Shown here one piece after another: positions 7,154-15,555 of a DNA stretch of 64,000 bases. The notes below the pieces were generated by a model that saw nothing but the letters and a program-made list of their open reading frames with translations, was not told the DNA's origin and did no database searches. The stretch lies in the NCBI GenBank assembly GCA_027858965.1, contig JAQIBS010000167.1, forward strand, positions 1 to 64,000, written 5' to 3'. The first letter of the stretch is position 1, and the number at the start of each line of letters is the position of its first letter. The stretch comes from Kiritimatiellia bacterium (GTDB lineage Bacteria > Verrucomicrobiota > Kiritimatiellia > RFP12 > UBA1067). The position numbers and the translations under genes are program-made.

Positions 7154-8293
7154 ATGAGTTGTGTAAGAAATTCAGTCGCCGATCCTGGTAAGGTTGAATT
7201 TTTTTCTGTCATTCGGCCATTTTCGTTTTTCGATTTTGTTGAGGAACGTTTCTGCGGGATATCTCCGTTACGTCGCATCTTTTCCCAGGCCCGGAACCTT
7301 AAAGCAAAAACAATGGTTGTCGAAGAAATTCAGCATTCATTGGAAATCGCTCAGGAAAATGAGGACATAGAAACTCGTTATAAATTAAGCCCGGTCACAC
7401 GTGTTTTTCGGCTGAGTTTCTTTTCAAAAAAATTCTCTACTGTCAAGGGACTCTCGTCAGCAACAGATCACGATTTTATTGGCTATGCGGTTATCAAATC
7501 AGATCGATTTTCTAGAGAGGAACTGAATGGTATACGGGTATTTGAATCGGTTCTGCATACAAGTTCATACCCTAACAATTGTGTGAAAAATAAACCTGTA
7601 TGGCTGTGCGAAATTTGTGGGTTCTCTTTTAGGGTGGAGGGCTACATATATGCACAGCAAAACAATATGACAAATGTTTGTGCGCATGTGGCACTGCGTA
7701 GTGTCATATCCTCGTTTCACCCAGAAGGAGATATATCGTACAGGGAAATTAATGAAATTGTTGGTATTGATCATGTAACCAGAAAAGCAGGTGGTAAGGA
7801 TGGAGAAGGACTCTACTTCAATGAAATGGTCAAAGTTCTCGGTCATTATAATCTGACATGTTTTGGGGTTGATTATCAGAATCCTGAATTAGATATACCC
7901 GATATTCCTTTTCACAAATTTATTTATGGTAGCGTTGAATCCGGATATCCTTCGCTTTTGATGTTTGCGACAAAAAACAACAGTGGGCACGTTATCCCTG
8001 TTTTCGGGCATACTTTCAATGAGGATACATGGGTATCTAATGCGGACTTAAGCTATTTCAAGGCTGGGCAAGATCTTGAATATATTCCCAGTGAATCATG
8101 GTTGAGCATGTATTTGGCGCATGATGATAACTTTGGTTCCAATTTCTGTATACCCCGGCGCTATTTACATGCGGTTCAACCATGTAAGAACATAAATGAG
8201 GATTGTCCTTTAAACACAAATGTGGCCGGTGTAATTTCAATCTTGCCGAAAGAAGTCAAGATGCTTCGGCAAGCTTCGTATAGGTCAGAATAG
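7154..8293 (+). CDS. Papain-like cysteine peptidase-type protein, unknown family
   Basis: About 379 aa from ATG 7154 (GAGG upstream); an in-frame TTG at 7127 is less likely. No signal peptide. The region from about residue 145 reads like a papain/C39-type fold: AQQNNMTNVCAHVALRSV gives a possible oxyanion Gln (about 169) and nucleophile Cys (about 176), NNSGHVIPVFGH gives a His (about 279), and NEDTWVS a possible Asp (about 291). The N-terminal 140 residues match nothing I know. It has an A+T-rich codon choice like its island neighbours. The catalytic assignment is inference from motif order and spacing. Confidence 0.6.
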   Translation: MSCVRNSVADPGKVEFFSVIRPFSFFDFVEERFCGISPLRRIFSQARNLKAKTMVVEEIQHSLEIAQENEDIETRYKLSPVTRVFRLSFFSKKFSTVKGLSSATDHDFIGYAVIKSDRFSREELNGIRVFESVLHTSSYPNNCVKNKPVWLCEICGFSFRVEGYIYAQQNNMTNVCAHVALRSVISSFHPEGDISYREINEIVGIDHVTRKAGGKDGEGLYFNEMVKVLGHYNLTCFGVDYQNPELDIPDIPFHKFIYGSVESGYPSLLMFATKNNSGHVIPVFGHTFNEDTWVSNADLSYFKAGQDLEYIPSESWLSMYLAHDDNFGSNFCIPRRYLHAVQPCKNINEDCPLNTNVAGVISILPKEVKMLRQASYRSE

Positions 8294-8336
8294 GCGAGGG
8301 CGCGGTCCCTCTCGCGTTGGCATCGGTTGAAATGAT

Positions 8337-8376
8337 GCGCGCCCTCCCGCTGCACGTGAGAGGCACGCCCTACAAC
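8337..8376. repeat. Dispersed 40-bp repeat, copy 1
   Basis: GCGCGCCCTCCCGC, a few variable bases, then CGTGAGAGGCACGCCCTACAAC. A second copy with the same wording lies at 49054-49094 between rnfC and rnfD. It is a small interspersed repeat with hairpin potential (GAGGGCG/CGCCCTC types), found here between convergent genes. Confidence 0.7.
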
Positions 8377-8395
8377 TCAATCACTGCTTAATTTT

Positions 8396-8692
8396 TTATC
8401 CACCAAGTTTTTTTCTTATCCAAGCGGGGTTACGTCTGCAATCGACAACAGCTGATATTCTGATTTCCTTGCTTATTATTCTGTAATAAACAGCGAAAGG
8501 GAATCGTTTGGATAAAAGACGATGGTAATTCTGAAAATGAATGCTGTGTATTCCGGCAAAAAGAAGTAATGAATCTATATCAGAGTAGAGTGTTTCAAGA
8601 AAGTAGAATCCTAAACCTGTTTCTTTGGTTTCATAAAATTTGAAACCGTCCTTAAGGTCTTTTTTTGCCGATTCCAGGATTCGGATTTTCAT
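8396..8692 (-). CDS. ParE/RelE-family toxin
   Basis: 98 aa with the ParE/RelE fold pattern: an N-terminal ILESAKKDLKDGFKFYETK helix region, a central HRLLSKRFPFAVYYRI strand pair and a C-terminal AVVDCRRNPAWIRKKL stretch. ParE members inhibit gyrase; RelE members cut ribosome-bound mRNA, and the sequence alone does not separate them. Its ATG overlaps the antitoxin stop by 4 bases (8689-8692), so the pair is translationally coupled with the antitoxin first. Confidence 0.85.
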   Translation of the reverse strand: MKIRILESAKKDLKDGFKFYETKETGLGFYFLETLYSDIDSLLLFAGIHSIHFQNYHRLLSKRFPFAVYYRIISKEIRISAVVDCRRNPAWIRKKLGG

Positions 8693-8907
8693 GTGACTGA
8701 GTCCCAGATGTCTTGTTTTGCTTCTTCCCAGTCAACAAATTCATCAGTGCCATTTTTTACGTTTTGTTCTCGTTGTTTCAAAAGTTCACCATGCCACTTA
8801 GGAGAATTCATATTTGGCACATCACGACAAATGTCATCCCATAGCATTTCCATTGCCGAAATCTTATCGGAGGTTGTCATTTCTTTGAGATTAAGCGTTG
8901 TAATCAT
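8689..8907 (-). CDS. Antitoxin of the CHP02574 addiction-module family
   Basis: 72 aa. The pattern SDKISAMEMLWDDICRD, then SPKWHGELLKQREQNVKNG and DEFVDWEEAKQDIWDSV, is that of small addiction-module components usually paired with ParE-like toxins. A strong Shine-Dalgarno (AGGGAGA on the minus strand) precedes ATG 8907. It has no obvious DNA-binding domain, so repression may need the toxin complex. Confidence 0.8.
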   Translation of the reverse strand: MITTLNLKEMTTSDKISAMEMLWDDICRDVPNMNSPKWHGELLKQREQNVKNGTDEFVDWEEAKQDIWDSVT

Positions 8908-9020
8908 AATTGAATCTCCCTACTTTCTATTATTTGTCTATATATTATATCAGAAATGAAATAGTTTGAGAAATCCTAAAAGAGGTTCCGCCTCCTGCAG
9001 TGGTCTCGCCGGGGGCAGCC

Positions 9021-9413
9021 CTGAATGGCACGAAGTTAAGCATCACATCAGGTCAAGCATGCATTCCTAGTGCTTCTCAATATCCAATATCCAATACTCA
9101 AACCCAATATCCAAGGTGAGAGCCGCTTCGCTCCAAGGGAGGCTGAAAACCACGATTTCCAGGATCATATATTGCGAAGAGTTTCAGTTTTTTTACTTGT
9201 TCGGTTGGAATTGGCATTCCACCCTGCGGGCTCCATTGCGGCGTCCTTCGGACTTGTCCCTGCGGGAGAACATCCTTCGGATGTCCCTCTACCTGCGCTT
9301 CGCTTGGTGGTGTCCGTTCCTGCAGAGTAACCTTTCTCGCAAGCTCGGATCTCTTGTTGGATATTGGATATTCAGTTCCTATGTGCTAAATTGCTTAACT
9401 TCGTGCCATTCAG
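9021..9413. repeat. Inverted-repeat-bounded non-coding element with TTGGATATT ends
   Basis: A perfect 20-bp inverted repeat, CTGAATGGCACGAAGTTAAG at 9021-9040 with its complement at 9394-9413, bounds the element. Inside, a CAATATCCAATATCCAA tract (9077-9117) and TTGGATATTGGATATT (9357-9372) face each other around GC-rich filler. The wording GAGAGCCGCTTC and TTTTTACTTGTTCGGTTGG recurs in the copy at 25088-25319. It resembles a non-autonomous MITE-like repeat, though no transposase with matching ends is in the window. Confidence 0.6.
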
Positions 9414-9430
9414 CCCCTGACTTAGAACTT

Positions 9431-9607
9431 AACAGGGAAAATATGTACAGGATCTTATCAGCTAAAGGAAATCCTCAGCTGTCCAGCCTGAACACGCTGC
9501 TAGATGCACTAGGACTCAAACTTGCCATTGAGACAAAAAAGGCACGCTCCTTTGCAGTGGCTGAAGAGAGCTGGTTGAAGAACTGGTCTATTACAAAGGC
9601 TGAATAG
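9431..9607 (+). pseudogene. Fragment of the HigA-like antitoxin
   Basis: Reads NRENMYRILSAKGNPQLSSL and onward, matching residues about 62-105 of the antitoxin at 5520-5861 almost exactly, then diverges and stops. The N-terminal half and the toxin are missing, so it is a truncated duplicate. The DNA match begins near 9427 and continues to about 9566. Confidence 0.8.
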
Positions 9608-9680
9608 ATCAGTTTCTCGGTTCAGGCAAATATGAATCGTTCGTGCCTTACGAAAAACCAGCGTCTGTTTTGAAAGTGAG
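9569..9680 (+). pseudogene. Fragment of the unrecognised gene at 6018-6392
   Basis: In a frame broken by one TGA it reads ELVEELVYYKG, stop, IDQFLGSGKYESFVPYEKP, matching the middle to C-terminal part of the 6018-6392 product. It is fused directly to the antitoxin fragment before it. Confidence 0.7.
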
Positions 9681-9687
9681 CATTTTC

Positions 9688-9885
9688 CTATATACCCAGT
9701 TCTTCACGTACCTCTAGCAGGCTTTTTGTCGCAGAATCCTTTTCATATAGCTTTGCATCCCTGAGATCCATCAGGTCCGCGTAATCGTTTAATGCTGTTT
9801 GAACTTTAAGGAACTCCTCATATGGAAGAACTGCAAACTCTTTCTTGCCGTTTTTTTTAAGCACATTTGGATGTAAAGCAATCAT
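9688..9885 (-). CDS. Phd/YefM-like antitoxin
   Basis: 65 aa, starting MIALHPNVLKKNGKKEFAVL and containing PYEEFLKVQTALNDYADLMD, the pattern of Phd/YefM-type antitoxins at the C-terminal half of their fold, with an acidic tail (SLLEVREELGI) that would wrap the toxin. AGAGG precedes ATG 9885. It follows its toxin gene by 20 bases on the same strand, so the toxin-first order is reversed from the usual RelBE layout. Confidence 0.7.
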   Translation of the reverse strand: MIALHPNVLKKNGKKEFAVLPYEEFLKVQTALNDYADLMDLRDAKLYEKDSATKSLLEVREELGI

Positions 9886-9905
9886 ATTGGCCTCTTATAA
9901 AACTT

Positions 9906-10160
9906 TTAACGGTATGCGTCTTTTCTGTGAACAATGCGGTAAACGACTAATTCAGTAGTGTTTTCTATTTCAAATAAAACTCTGTAATTCCCAATTCTTA
10001 ACCTATATTCCGGCGAGAAATTAGTTAGTTTCTTGATGTTTGGAGAATTCAGGTCAAATTGCAGTTTTTCAATTGCATCAGCTATCTTTGAAGCATCCTG
10101 TTTATCGATTCTCTTTAAATCTTTAATGGCACGTGGTTTTATCTTAATGCCGTAGTTCAT
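9906..10160 (-). CDS. RelE-family toxin
   Basis: 84 aa, with IKPRAIKDLKRIDKQDASKI, then KLTNFSPEYRLRIGNYRVLF and the end VVYRIVHRKDAYR. This is the compact RelE type, with the conserved RLRIGNYRVL strand and C-terminal H-R-K-D-Y residues of the RNase site. It lies directly upstream of the small antitoxin on the minus strand. Confidence 0.85.
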   Translation of the reverse strand: MNYGIKIKPRAIKDLKRIDKQDASKIADAIEKLQFDLNSPNIKKLTNFSPEYRLRIGNYRVLFEIENTTELVVYRIVHRKDAYR

Positions 10161-10645
10161 ATATAAACTGTATCAAAAAGGCTCATTGTGTCGCAACCTG
10201 TTTGATTAACCTGTTTTTGCGAAATATCCCGACATCTATATTCAATGGATCAGAGAGGCGGATTCTCTTGAACCAGTAGAAACCATGACTGATCCAATTG
10301 TTGTTGAAGTTCTGAATTGGGCTGAAGAGTTGGTTGAAGAACCGGCTCAGGGTTAAATTTAACAATAGAATATAGCGATTTTATGGGTGTTTTTGGTATT
10401 AGCGGTCAAGGATATGTTTGTGGTTAAGCAACCTTTTACCCAGTTCCAAATATTGGGTAGTTCGTATTTGATTGGCATGTTTGATATTAAAACCCTCAAA
10501 ACAAGCAAAGCGCACCCCATATTTTTACCGCACAATCTGTGGATAAATATATTTGAATCAATGACCTGAGTGATATATCATTGAAGTTTGAGGTTTGAAT
10601 TCATGAATAAAAAGGTTAAGTAAATTAAAAAGGGAGAATGAATCA
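10161..10645. other. Intergenic with a gene fragment
   Basis: It holds the fragment at 10231-10356. The rest (10357-10645) is A+T-rich with no gene I can support. GGGAG at 10631-10635 is the ribosome binding site of the following gene. This marks the right edge of the accessory island. Confidence 0.5.
10231..10356 (+). pseudogene. Second fragment of the unrecognised gene family of 6018-6392
   Basis: Reads DIYIQWIREADSLEPVETMT, continues to WAEELVEEPAQG and stops at 10356, matching DGYIQWIRKADSLEP... of the 6018-6392 product. It carries the N-terminal/middle part, while the fragment at 9569-9680 carries the later part, with a TA pair between them. Confidence 0.7.
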
Positions 10646-12010
10646 GTGAAAAGAGCAATGGGGATATTTTTTGTAGTGGCCGCTATGGCCGTTTCAGTTG
10701 TGGCACAGCAGGTGTCGACTACGCCGGCATCCCGAGGTGAGGGCTGGGAGAATCGGGTTGCGAGAAATGCGGCCCAGGCGCAACAGGGGAACAAGGAACT
10801 GGTTTTTATCGGCGATTCCATTACGGATTTCTGGTCTAACCGGGGCAAATCGGTCTGGGACAAGTATTACAGTCAGTACAATATACTCAATCTTGGAATC
10901 AGTGCGGATCGCACAGAGCATGTGCTCTGGCGTCTGGATCATGGTGAGCTGGATGGGTATCAGCCCAAGCTTTTTGTGGTGATGATCGGAACGAATAACA
11001 CGGGCCATCGTCCGCTGGAGAAGGAGAGCCCGGAGGATACGATTGCGGGTATCAAGGCGATTCTGGATCGGCTGGAAGCGAAAGCCCCTAATTCGAAGGT
11101 GCTGTTACTGGCGATCTTCCCGCGCGGAGCAACCCCTCAGGATGGATGTCGTGTACGCAATGCGAAGGTTAATGCGGCGATTGAGAAGTTTGCCGATAAC
11201 AAACGCGTTTTCTGGATGAATATCAATGACAAGTTACTTGAGAGTGATGGTACTTTGTCGAAAGAGATTATGCCGGATCTGCTGCATCCGAATACCAAGG
11301 GATATGAGATCTGGGCTTCGGCGATGGACTCATTTGTGACGAAGACTCTGGCCAGAACTTCGACAACTCCGAAGTCGCGCATGGATCAGGCATGGTGGAA
11401 GAAGCGCTTTGAGCAGAAACAGGCTTTGGTTAAACAGGGTGGCTGGGAGCTGGTCTTTCTGGGCGACTCTATTACTCATGGTTGGGAAGGTCGCGGTAAA
11501 GATGTCTGGGCTAAGAACTTTGCCTCATACAAGGCATTGAATCTCGGATATGGCGGTGATAACACAGAGCATGTGCTATGGCGCCTGGATCATGGTGAGC
11601 TGGATGGTTATCAGCCTAAGCTGTTGGTGCTGATGATCGGCACAAATAATACCGGACACCGTCCGCTGGCAAAGGAGAGTGCGGAAGATACTGCCGCGGG
11701 CATCAAGGCGATTTTGAGCCGGATTGCAAATAAATCCCCTTCAACCAAGGTGGTGTTGCTGCCGATCTTTCCGCGTAGTGGCAAACCCACAGATCAGTCG
11801 CGTGTGCGCAATGACCGGGTTAATGAGATTATTAAAGGTTATGCCGATGGTAAACGGGTGGTCTTCGTTGATTTCAATAAGAAGCTGCTTGAACCGGATG
11901 GAACGCTTTCGAAAGAGATTATGCCGGATCTACTGCACCCGAATGCCAAGGGATATGGAATTTGGGCGGATGCGATTATGCTGATTATCAAAGAGACTCT
12001 TGGTAAGTAG
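10646..12010 (+). CDS. Secreted hydrolase with two tandem SGNH/GDSL domains
   Basis: 454 aa with a signal peptide (about 1-21, cleavage after VVA-Q). Two PAF-acetylhydrolase-like SGNH domains follow. Domain 1 (about 35-230) has FIGDSITDFW with Ser58, NLGISADRTEHVLWRL, IGTNNTGH and the DLLHPN His. Domain 2 (about 248-454) repeats FLGDSITHGW, GGDNTEHVLWRL, IGTNNTGH and DLLHPN. All catalytic blocks are kept in both. The halves are alike even at DNA level, so the duplication is fairly recent. It probably removes acetyl or other esters from polysaccharides. The start is GTG 10646; an ATG 12 bases later is the alternative. Confidence 0.9.
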   Translation: MKRAMGIFFVVAAMAVSVVAQQVSTTPASRGEGWENRVARNAAQAQQGNKELVFIGDSITDFWSNRGKSVWDKYYSQYNILNLGISADRTEHVLWRLDHGELDGYQPKLFVVMIGTNNTGHRPLEKESPEDTIAGIKAILDRLEAKAPNSKVLLLAIFPRGATPQDGCRVRNAKVNAAIEKFADNKRVFWMNINDKLLESDGTLSKEIMPDLLHPNTKGYEIWASAMDSFVTKTLARTSTTPKSRMDQAWWKKRFEQKQALVKQGGWELVFLGDSITHGWEGRGKDVWAKNFASYKALNLGYGGDNTEHVLWRLDHGELDGYQPKLLVLMIGTNNTGHRPLAKESAEDTAAGIKAILSRIANKSPSTKVVLLPIFPRSGKPTDQSRVRNDRVNEIIKGYADGKRVVFVDFNKKLLEPDGTLSKEIMPDLLHPNAKGYGIWADAIMLIIKETLGK

Positions 12011-12095
12011 GTGTGGCTTCGCCACAGGGGTTAGGGAGCTGGAGGGGTTAGGGAGTCGCTGCGCGCTCTGTGAGTTGTAGAAAATGGAGAGTTTG

Positions 12096-12120
12096 ATCTC
12101 GGGCGTAAAATGCCCGAGAT
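12096..12120. terminator. Hairpin between convergent genes
   Basis: Perfect 9-bp stem ATCTCGGGC (12096-12104) and GCCCGAGAT (12112-12120) with a 7-nt loop, between the convergent SGNH hydrolase and beta-helix genes. There is no clear T-run, so termination is plausible rather than certain. Confidence 0.4.
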
Positions 12121-12142
12121 TACTCCACTGGATAAAAACTAT

Positions 12143-14293
12143 TTAGCGTGTCACAGTTTCATACATTGTAGGAACGGCGTTGCATTTGAGCTGTGGCAAT
12201 TGATCCGGATCAACTGGGCCGGTTGTGTTGTAAACATCAAAGGGCTTAAAGCTTATCTTATCTGCAGGTGATCCGACTTTAAGACGGTAGTTGCCCTCGG
12301 CCGGGTTTTCAAAGAGAGGATCAGCAACCAGTGATCCTTTATCCTGTCCTGTCTCTTTCTGCCACTCAGCCAGCGTCTTTCCGCCTGGAAAGATCTTCTC
12401 TTTCTTCGGGCTGTGCCAGTAAATATTAGGCCCCAGCTCATAATGCTGGGTTGCTTTTCCATCTTTCACCCCGCGAACACCACCCTTCCAATTGCTGCCG
12501 AACAGGGGGCTGTCGTTATTCCAGTAAACAATGTTGTTGCGAAAGAAAAAGGAGATATGATCTTCATCGCGTGTGCGTTGTAGCTGCTGCAATTCAGAGT
12601 CGGCAAAGATGTTGTTCTCGATGATGTTATCGCGTCCGTAGTGCTGATGAAATCCGCCGGTCTTAACGCGGTAGACCAGGTTGTTATACATGTGGATGCC
12701 AGTAGATCCCTCATCGGTATAGAGTCCCCATCCTCCGTATTTATGTGCATGTACATGATGAATAAGGTTGTCGTGCACTGTTGTTCCAGGTGATACCCCG
12801 AGTGTATAAACTCCACCCATATCAGAGAGGATGCCCTGTCCGATGTGGTGCATGTGGTTGAAGGCAATTTCGTTGTGGTGAGAGCGTGAAGGCAGGGTAT
12901 AACCCCATACCCAGCCGACTGCCACAGCTGTGTAGTAGAGATCGCTGATCTCGTTGTTAACGATTTTGTTATATGATGAGTGGCCGATCCAGACACCGTG
13001 CGCTGCGGGATGTATACGTCCACCACCTGTTATACGGCAGTTGGAGATGGTTATAGCAGATGTTGTTTTGTTCATTCCATCCGGCGCATCTGGAGTAAGT
13101 TCGTTTTTGGGAGCCTTGGCCATTCTGTAACCGACAAAGGGAGGCCCGATTTTGACACCGCCGGCTCCGAGGTCTGTCATCAAACACTGGTCTACGGTGT
13201 TGGAGTGTGCTCCCGGACCGAATGCCAGGGTGTAACCTCCGAGCTGGGTGAATGCGCATTGTTTTACTGTGATATTGCGTGCACTCACAAATTCCACTGC
13301 AGCTGGAATGTTCATTTCTCCCTGTGGTGTGAAGTTGCCGTCAGGGGGTGTAACCCATTGTGACTGTTTGAACACCAGCCCTTCAAGTGTTGTGTTAACA
13401 AGCGGCTGATTCTCAAAGCCCTGCAAGATCAGGAGCTGCGACAGGAAGGGGGCCTCTACTAATGTGCTATCTGGACTCTCACCAGGCATCGGCATATAGC
13501 TCAGCACTCCGGTAGGTCTATCGAGATACCACTCACCGGGGGTGCCGAATGCCTCTTTTACATTCTCGGCCCAGTAGCGGCGCTTTTTATAATCCGACCA
13601 GTAGGCATTGTAACGGCGGGTCTTGGGAAATTTAAGCGCTTTCTTGGCAGGGTCTATAGATGCAGCCCTCATGCGGGATGCCGACCATACGTGCAGTGCA
13701 TGAAATTCGATATCTCGCAGATTAGCCCAGGCTGGGTTCAGATCTTCATTCTCATAGATAAATCCGTTGATGCCATTGTCATTCTTTTCGAAGTTGTCAA
13801 CCGATGTATACATCCCTTTTTTAGGCAGGCGTGGACGGAATCGCCGGACTCCATTAACAAACAGCTGTGAGAAATTCCACTGACCCGCTTTAACATCCGG
13901 CAGGCTGGCACTCCATGATCCGTCTTTGTTAACATTCCAGCCCGTGATAGTTCTGCCACCGCTGAAGACTGGTTGTTTGCTGCCGCAGCTACGGTAGATC
14001 ACCGGGTATGTGGGGGTGCCGCCGTGCGGGGGTTGTATTACGATTGGTTTAGTGAGGGTGTAGCTACCACTCTTGAATTTGACCTCAATCCGTTCAATCT
14101 CCTCTGCCAGAGTTTTCTCCTTGAAGGTTTTGACAGCTTCCTGAGCTCGGTCAAAGCTGGCAAAAGGATGCCACCAGGAGCCGGATGCAGTATCACTACC
14201 TTTTGGTGAAACATAGAACTTTTTCACGGATGCGGCTTGTAAAGTGGTAGCCGCAAAGACAATTGTGGCTAAAAGCCATGCAGTTGTTTTCAT
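12143..14293 (-). CDS. Secreted right-handed parallel beta-helix protein (polysaccharide-active type)
   Basis: 716 aa from ATG 14293, chosen because AGGGG precedes it and a signal peptide (MKTTAWLLATIVFAATTLQA) begins there. The mature start KFYVSPKGSDTASGSWWHPF is the usual opening of secreted beta-helix proteins. Residues about 330-620 hold short helix rungs (ITISNCRITGG, HGVWIGHSSYNKIVNNEISD, TVHDNLIHHVHAH, NNLVYRVKTGG). Relatives are polysaccharide lyases, epimerases or glycosidases; the substrate cannot be read from the sequence. It stands alone, convergent with the SGNH hydrolase. Confidence 0.85.
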   Translation of the reverse strand: MKTTAWLLATIVFAATTLQAASVKKFYVSPKGSDTASGSWWHPFASFDRAQEAVKTFKEKTLAEEIERIEVKFKSGSYTLTKPIVIQPPHGGTPTYPVIYRSCGSKQPVFSGGRTITGWNVNKDGSWSASLPDVKAGQWNFSQLFVNGVRRFRPRLPKKGMYTSVDNFEKNDNGINGFIYENEDLNPAWANLRDIEFHALHVWSASRMRAASIDPAKKALKFPKTRRYNAYWSDYKKRRYWAENVKEAFGTPGEWYLDRPTGVLSYMPMPGESPDSTLVEAPFLSQLLILQGFENQPLVNTTLEGLVFKQSQWVTPPDGNFTPQGEMNIPAAVEFVSARNITVKQCAFTQLGGYTLAFGPGAHSNTVDQCLMTDLGAGGVKIGPPFVGYRMAKAPKNELTPDAPDGMNKTTSAITISNCRITGGGRIHPAAHGVWIGHSSYNKIVNNEISDLYYTAVAVGWVWGYTLPSRSHHNEIAFNHMHHIGQGILSDMGGVYTLGVSPGTTVHDNLIHHVHAHKYGGWGLYTDEGSTGIHMYNNLVYRVKTGGFHQHYGRDNIIENNIFADSELQQLQRTRDEDHISFFFRNNIVYWNNDSPLFGSNWKGGVRGVKDGKATQHYELGPNIYWHSPKKEKIFPGGKTLAEWQKETGQDKGSLVADPLFENPAEGNYRLKVGSPADKISFKPFDVYNTTGPVDPDQLPQLKCNAVPTMYETVTR

Positions 14294-14490
14294 TTGTAAT
14301 ATTCCCCTTAGATTGTTGTCGATAGAATAATACATCATGTTGGAATTGTAAAGGTGGAGTATTATTTCTGTATAACTGATTCACCATTGCGGCTTTGGCG
14401 GGGGGTGTGATATGATTATTTTCAAGTTTATATCGCTGTCTTTTCATTGTTTGGCAGGGCTTGATAGGGAATTTAATTGAGGGAGTACAT

Positions 14491-15555
14491 ATGAGTGACT
14501 ATGACAGTAATAAAAAAAGTTCTAAAGGCTGCGGTTTCGGCTGTTTAATAATGCTGGCTGTTGCAGGATCTGTTTTTGTCGCTTTTGCGGCGCTAGTTTA
14601 TTTCGGAGTTATTGCGGAAGGTTTTAATGGAGTGGATTTCAGCCACTCTTTTAATGCTGAAAACCATGTTAAGCTGGGGGAGGATGAGTTTCCGGTTATG
14701 TTGGAAAGATGGTCCAGCGGCAGTGGAACAACCCGGGTTGTCAGAGTTCCGGTTTCCGGTATGATTATGCTTTCTCCATCTCCCTGGGGTGAACGCAATG
14801 CAGTGACGGCCCTGCGCTCTATACGTCGTGCTACTCATGATGCCACAGTGAAGGCTTTGATTCTTGAGGTTAACAGCGGTGGCGGCGGTATTACTGCCAG
14901 TGATATTATTTATAAAGCCCTGCTGGATTTTAAAGCTATGCAGCCGGATCGTAAGATTGTGGTTGTGATGGGGGATATGGCTACATCGGGTGCTTATTAT
15001 ATATCTCTGCCGGCTGATTATATCATGGCTCATCCTACAACGGTGACCGGTTCGATCGGTGTTATTATGCAATCCTATAATGTCAAAGAGCTGGCTGCTA
15101 AGATCGGTATCAAGGATGTTACGATTAAATCAGGAGCTAATAAGGATTTCTTTAATCCGATGCATGATGTTAATCCTGAACAGATGGCCATTATGCAGCG
15201 CTTGATTGCGAGTATGCATGACAGGTTTGTATCCCTGATTGCTGAGAATCGTAAACTCTCTAAAGAGAGTGTCGGTAAACTTGCTGATGGACGCATTTTT
15301 ATTGCTGATGAGGCTGTTCAGAATGGTTTGATTGATGGCATCGGCTACTATCAGGATGCCGAGGCTAAGGTGGCAGAGCTGCTTGAGGTAACTGACGGAC
15401 TCAAAGTTCTTCGGTATGAGGAGCAACTGACTCTCAGCGATATATTGGGTGGCGGCGGTTTTGGGGTTGGCATGAAGCTGGAGAAACTTATTCAGGGCTA
15501 TAACAATAACTCTGGTTTGATGTACCTCTGGAAACCTTCCGGTATGTTTAAATGA
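14491..15555 (+). CDS. sppA: Signal peptide peptidase SppA-type S49 protease
   Basis: 354 aa from ATG 14491 (GAGGGA upstream). One membrane anchor lies at about residues 18-45, then a periplasmic S49 domain. The nucleophile Ser is in DMATSGAYYISLPAD, followed by TVTGSIGVI; the general-base Lys is probably in KSGANKDFFNP. LILEVNSGGGG is the oxyanion-hole strand region. Single-domain size fits the short SppA form. Its stop overlaps the murC-murB start (ATGA at 15552-15555), an unusual link between signal-peptide turnover and cell-wall synthesis. Confidence 0.9.
   Translation: MSDYDSNKKSSKGCGFGCLIMLAVAGSVFVAFAALVYFGVIAEGFNGVDFSHSFNAENHVKLGEDEFPVMLERWSSGSGTTRVVRVPVSGMIMLSPSPWGERNAVTALRSIRRATHDATVKALILEVNSGGGGITASDIIYKALLDFKAMQPDRKIVVVMGDMATSGAYYISLPADYIMAHPTTVTGSIGVIMQSYNVKELAAKIGIKDVTIKSGANKDFFNPMHDVNPEQMAIMQRLIASMHDRFVSLIAENRKLSKESVGKLADGRIFIADEAVQNGLIDGIGYYQDAEAKVAELLEVTDGLKVLRYEEQLTLSDILGGGGFGVGMKLEKLIQGYNNNSGLMYLWKPSGMFK

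Larger units (their letters stand above)
8908..9687. other. Long non-coding stretch with a repeat element and gene fragments
   Basis: No intact gene. It contains an inverted-repeat-bounded element (9021-9413), an antitoxin fragment (9431-9607) and a fragment of an unrecognised gene (9569-9680). It reads as a junction where pieces from around 5080-6290 were copied and rejoined. Confidence 0.6.

Noticed and set aside
8337..8376. Integron attC site near TA cassettes
   Set aside because: The repeat lacks attC core sites, also occurs inside the rnf cluster, and no integrase is present.
10387..10569. 60-aa open frame on the plus strand
   Set aside because: No ribosome binding site, no similarity, in A+T-rich decayed DNA.
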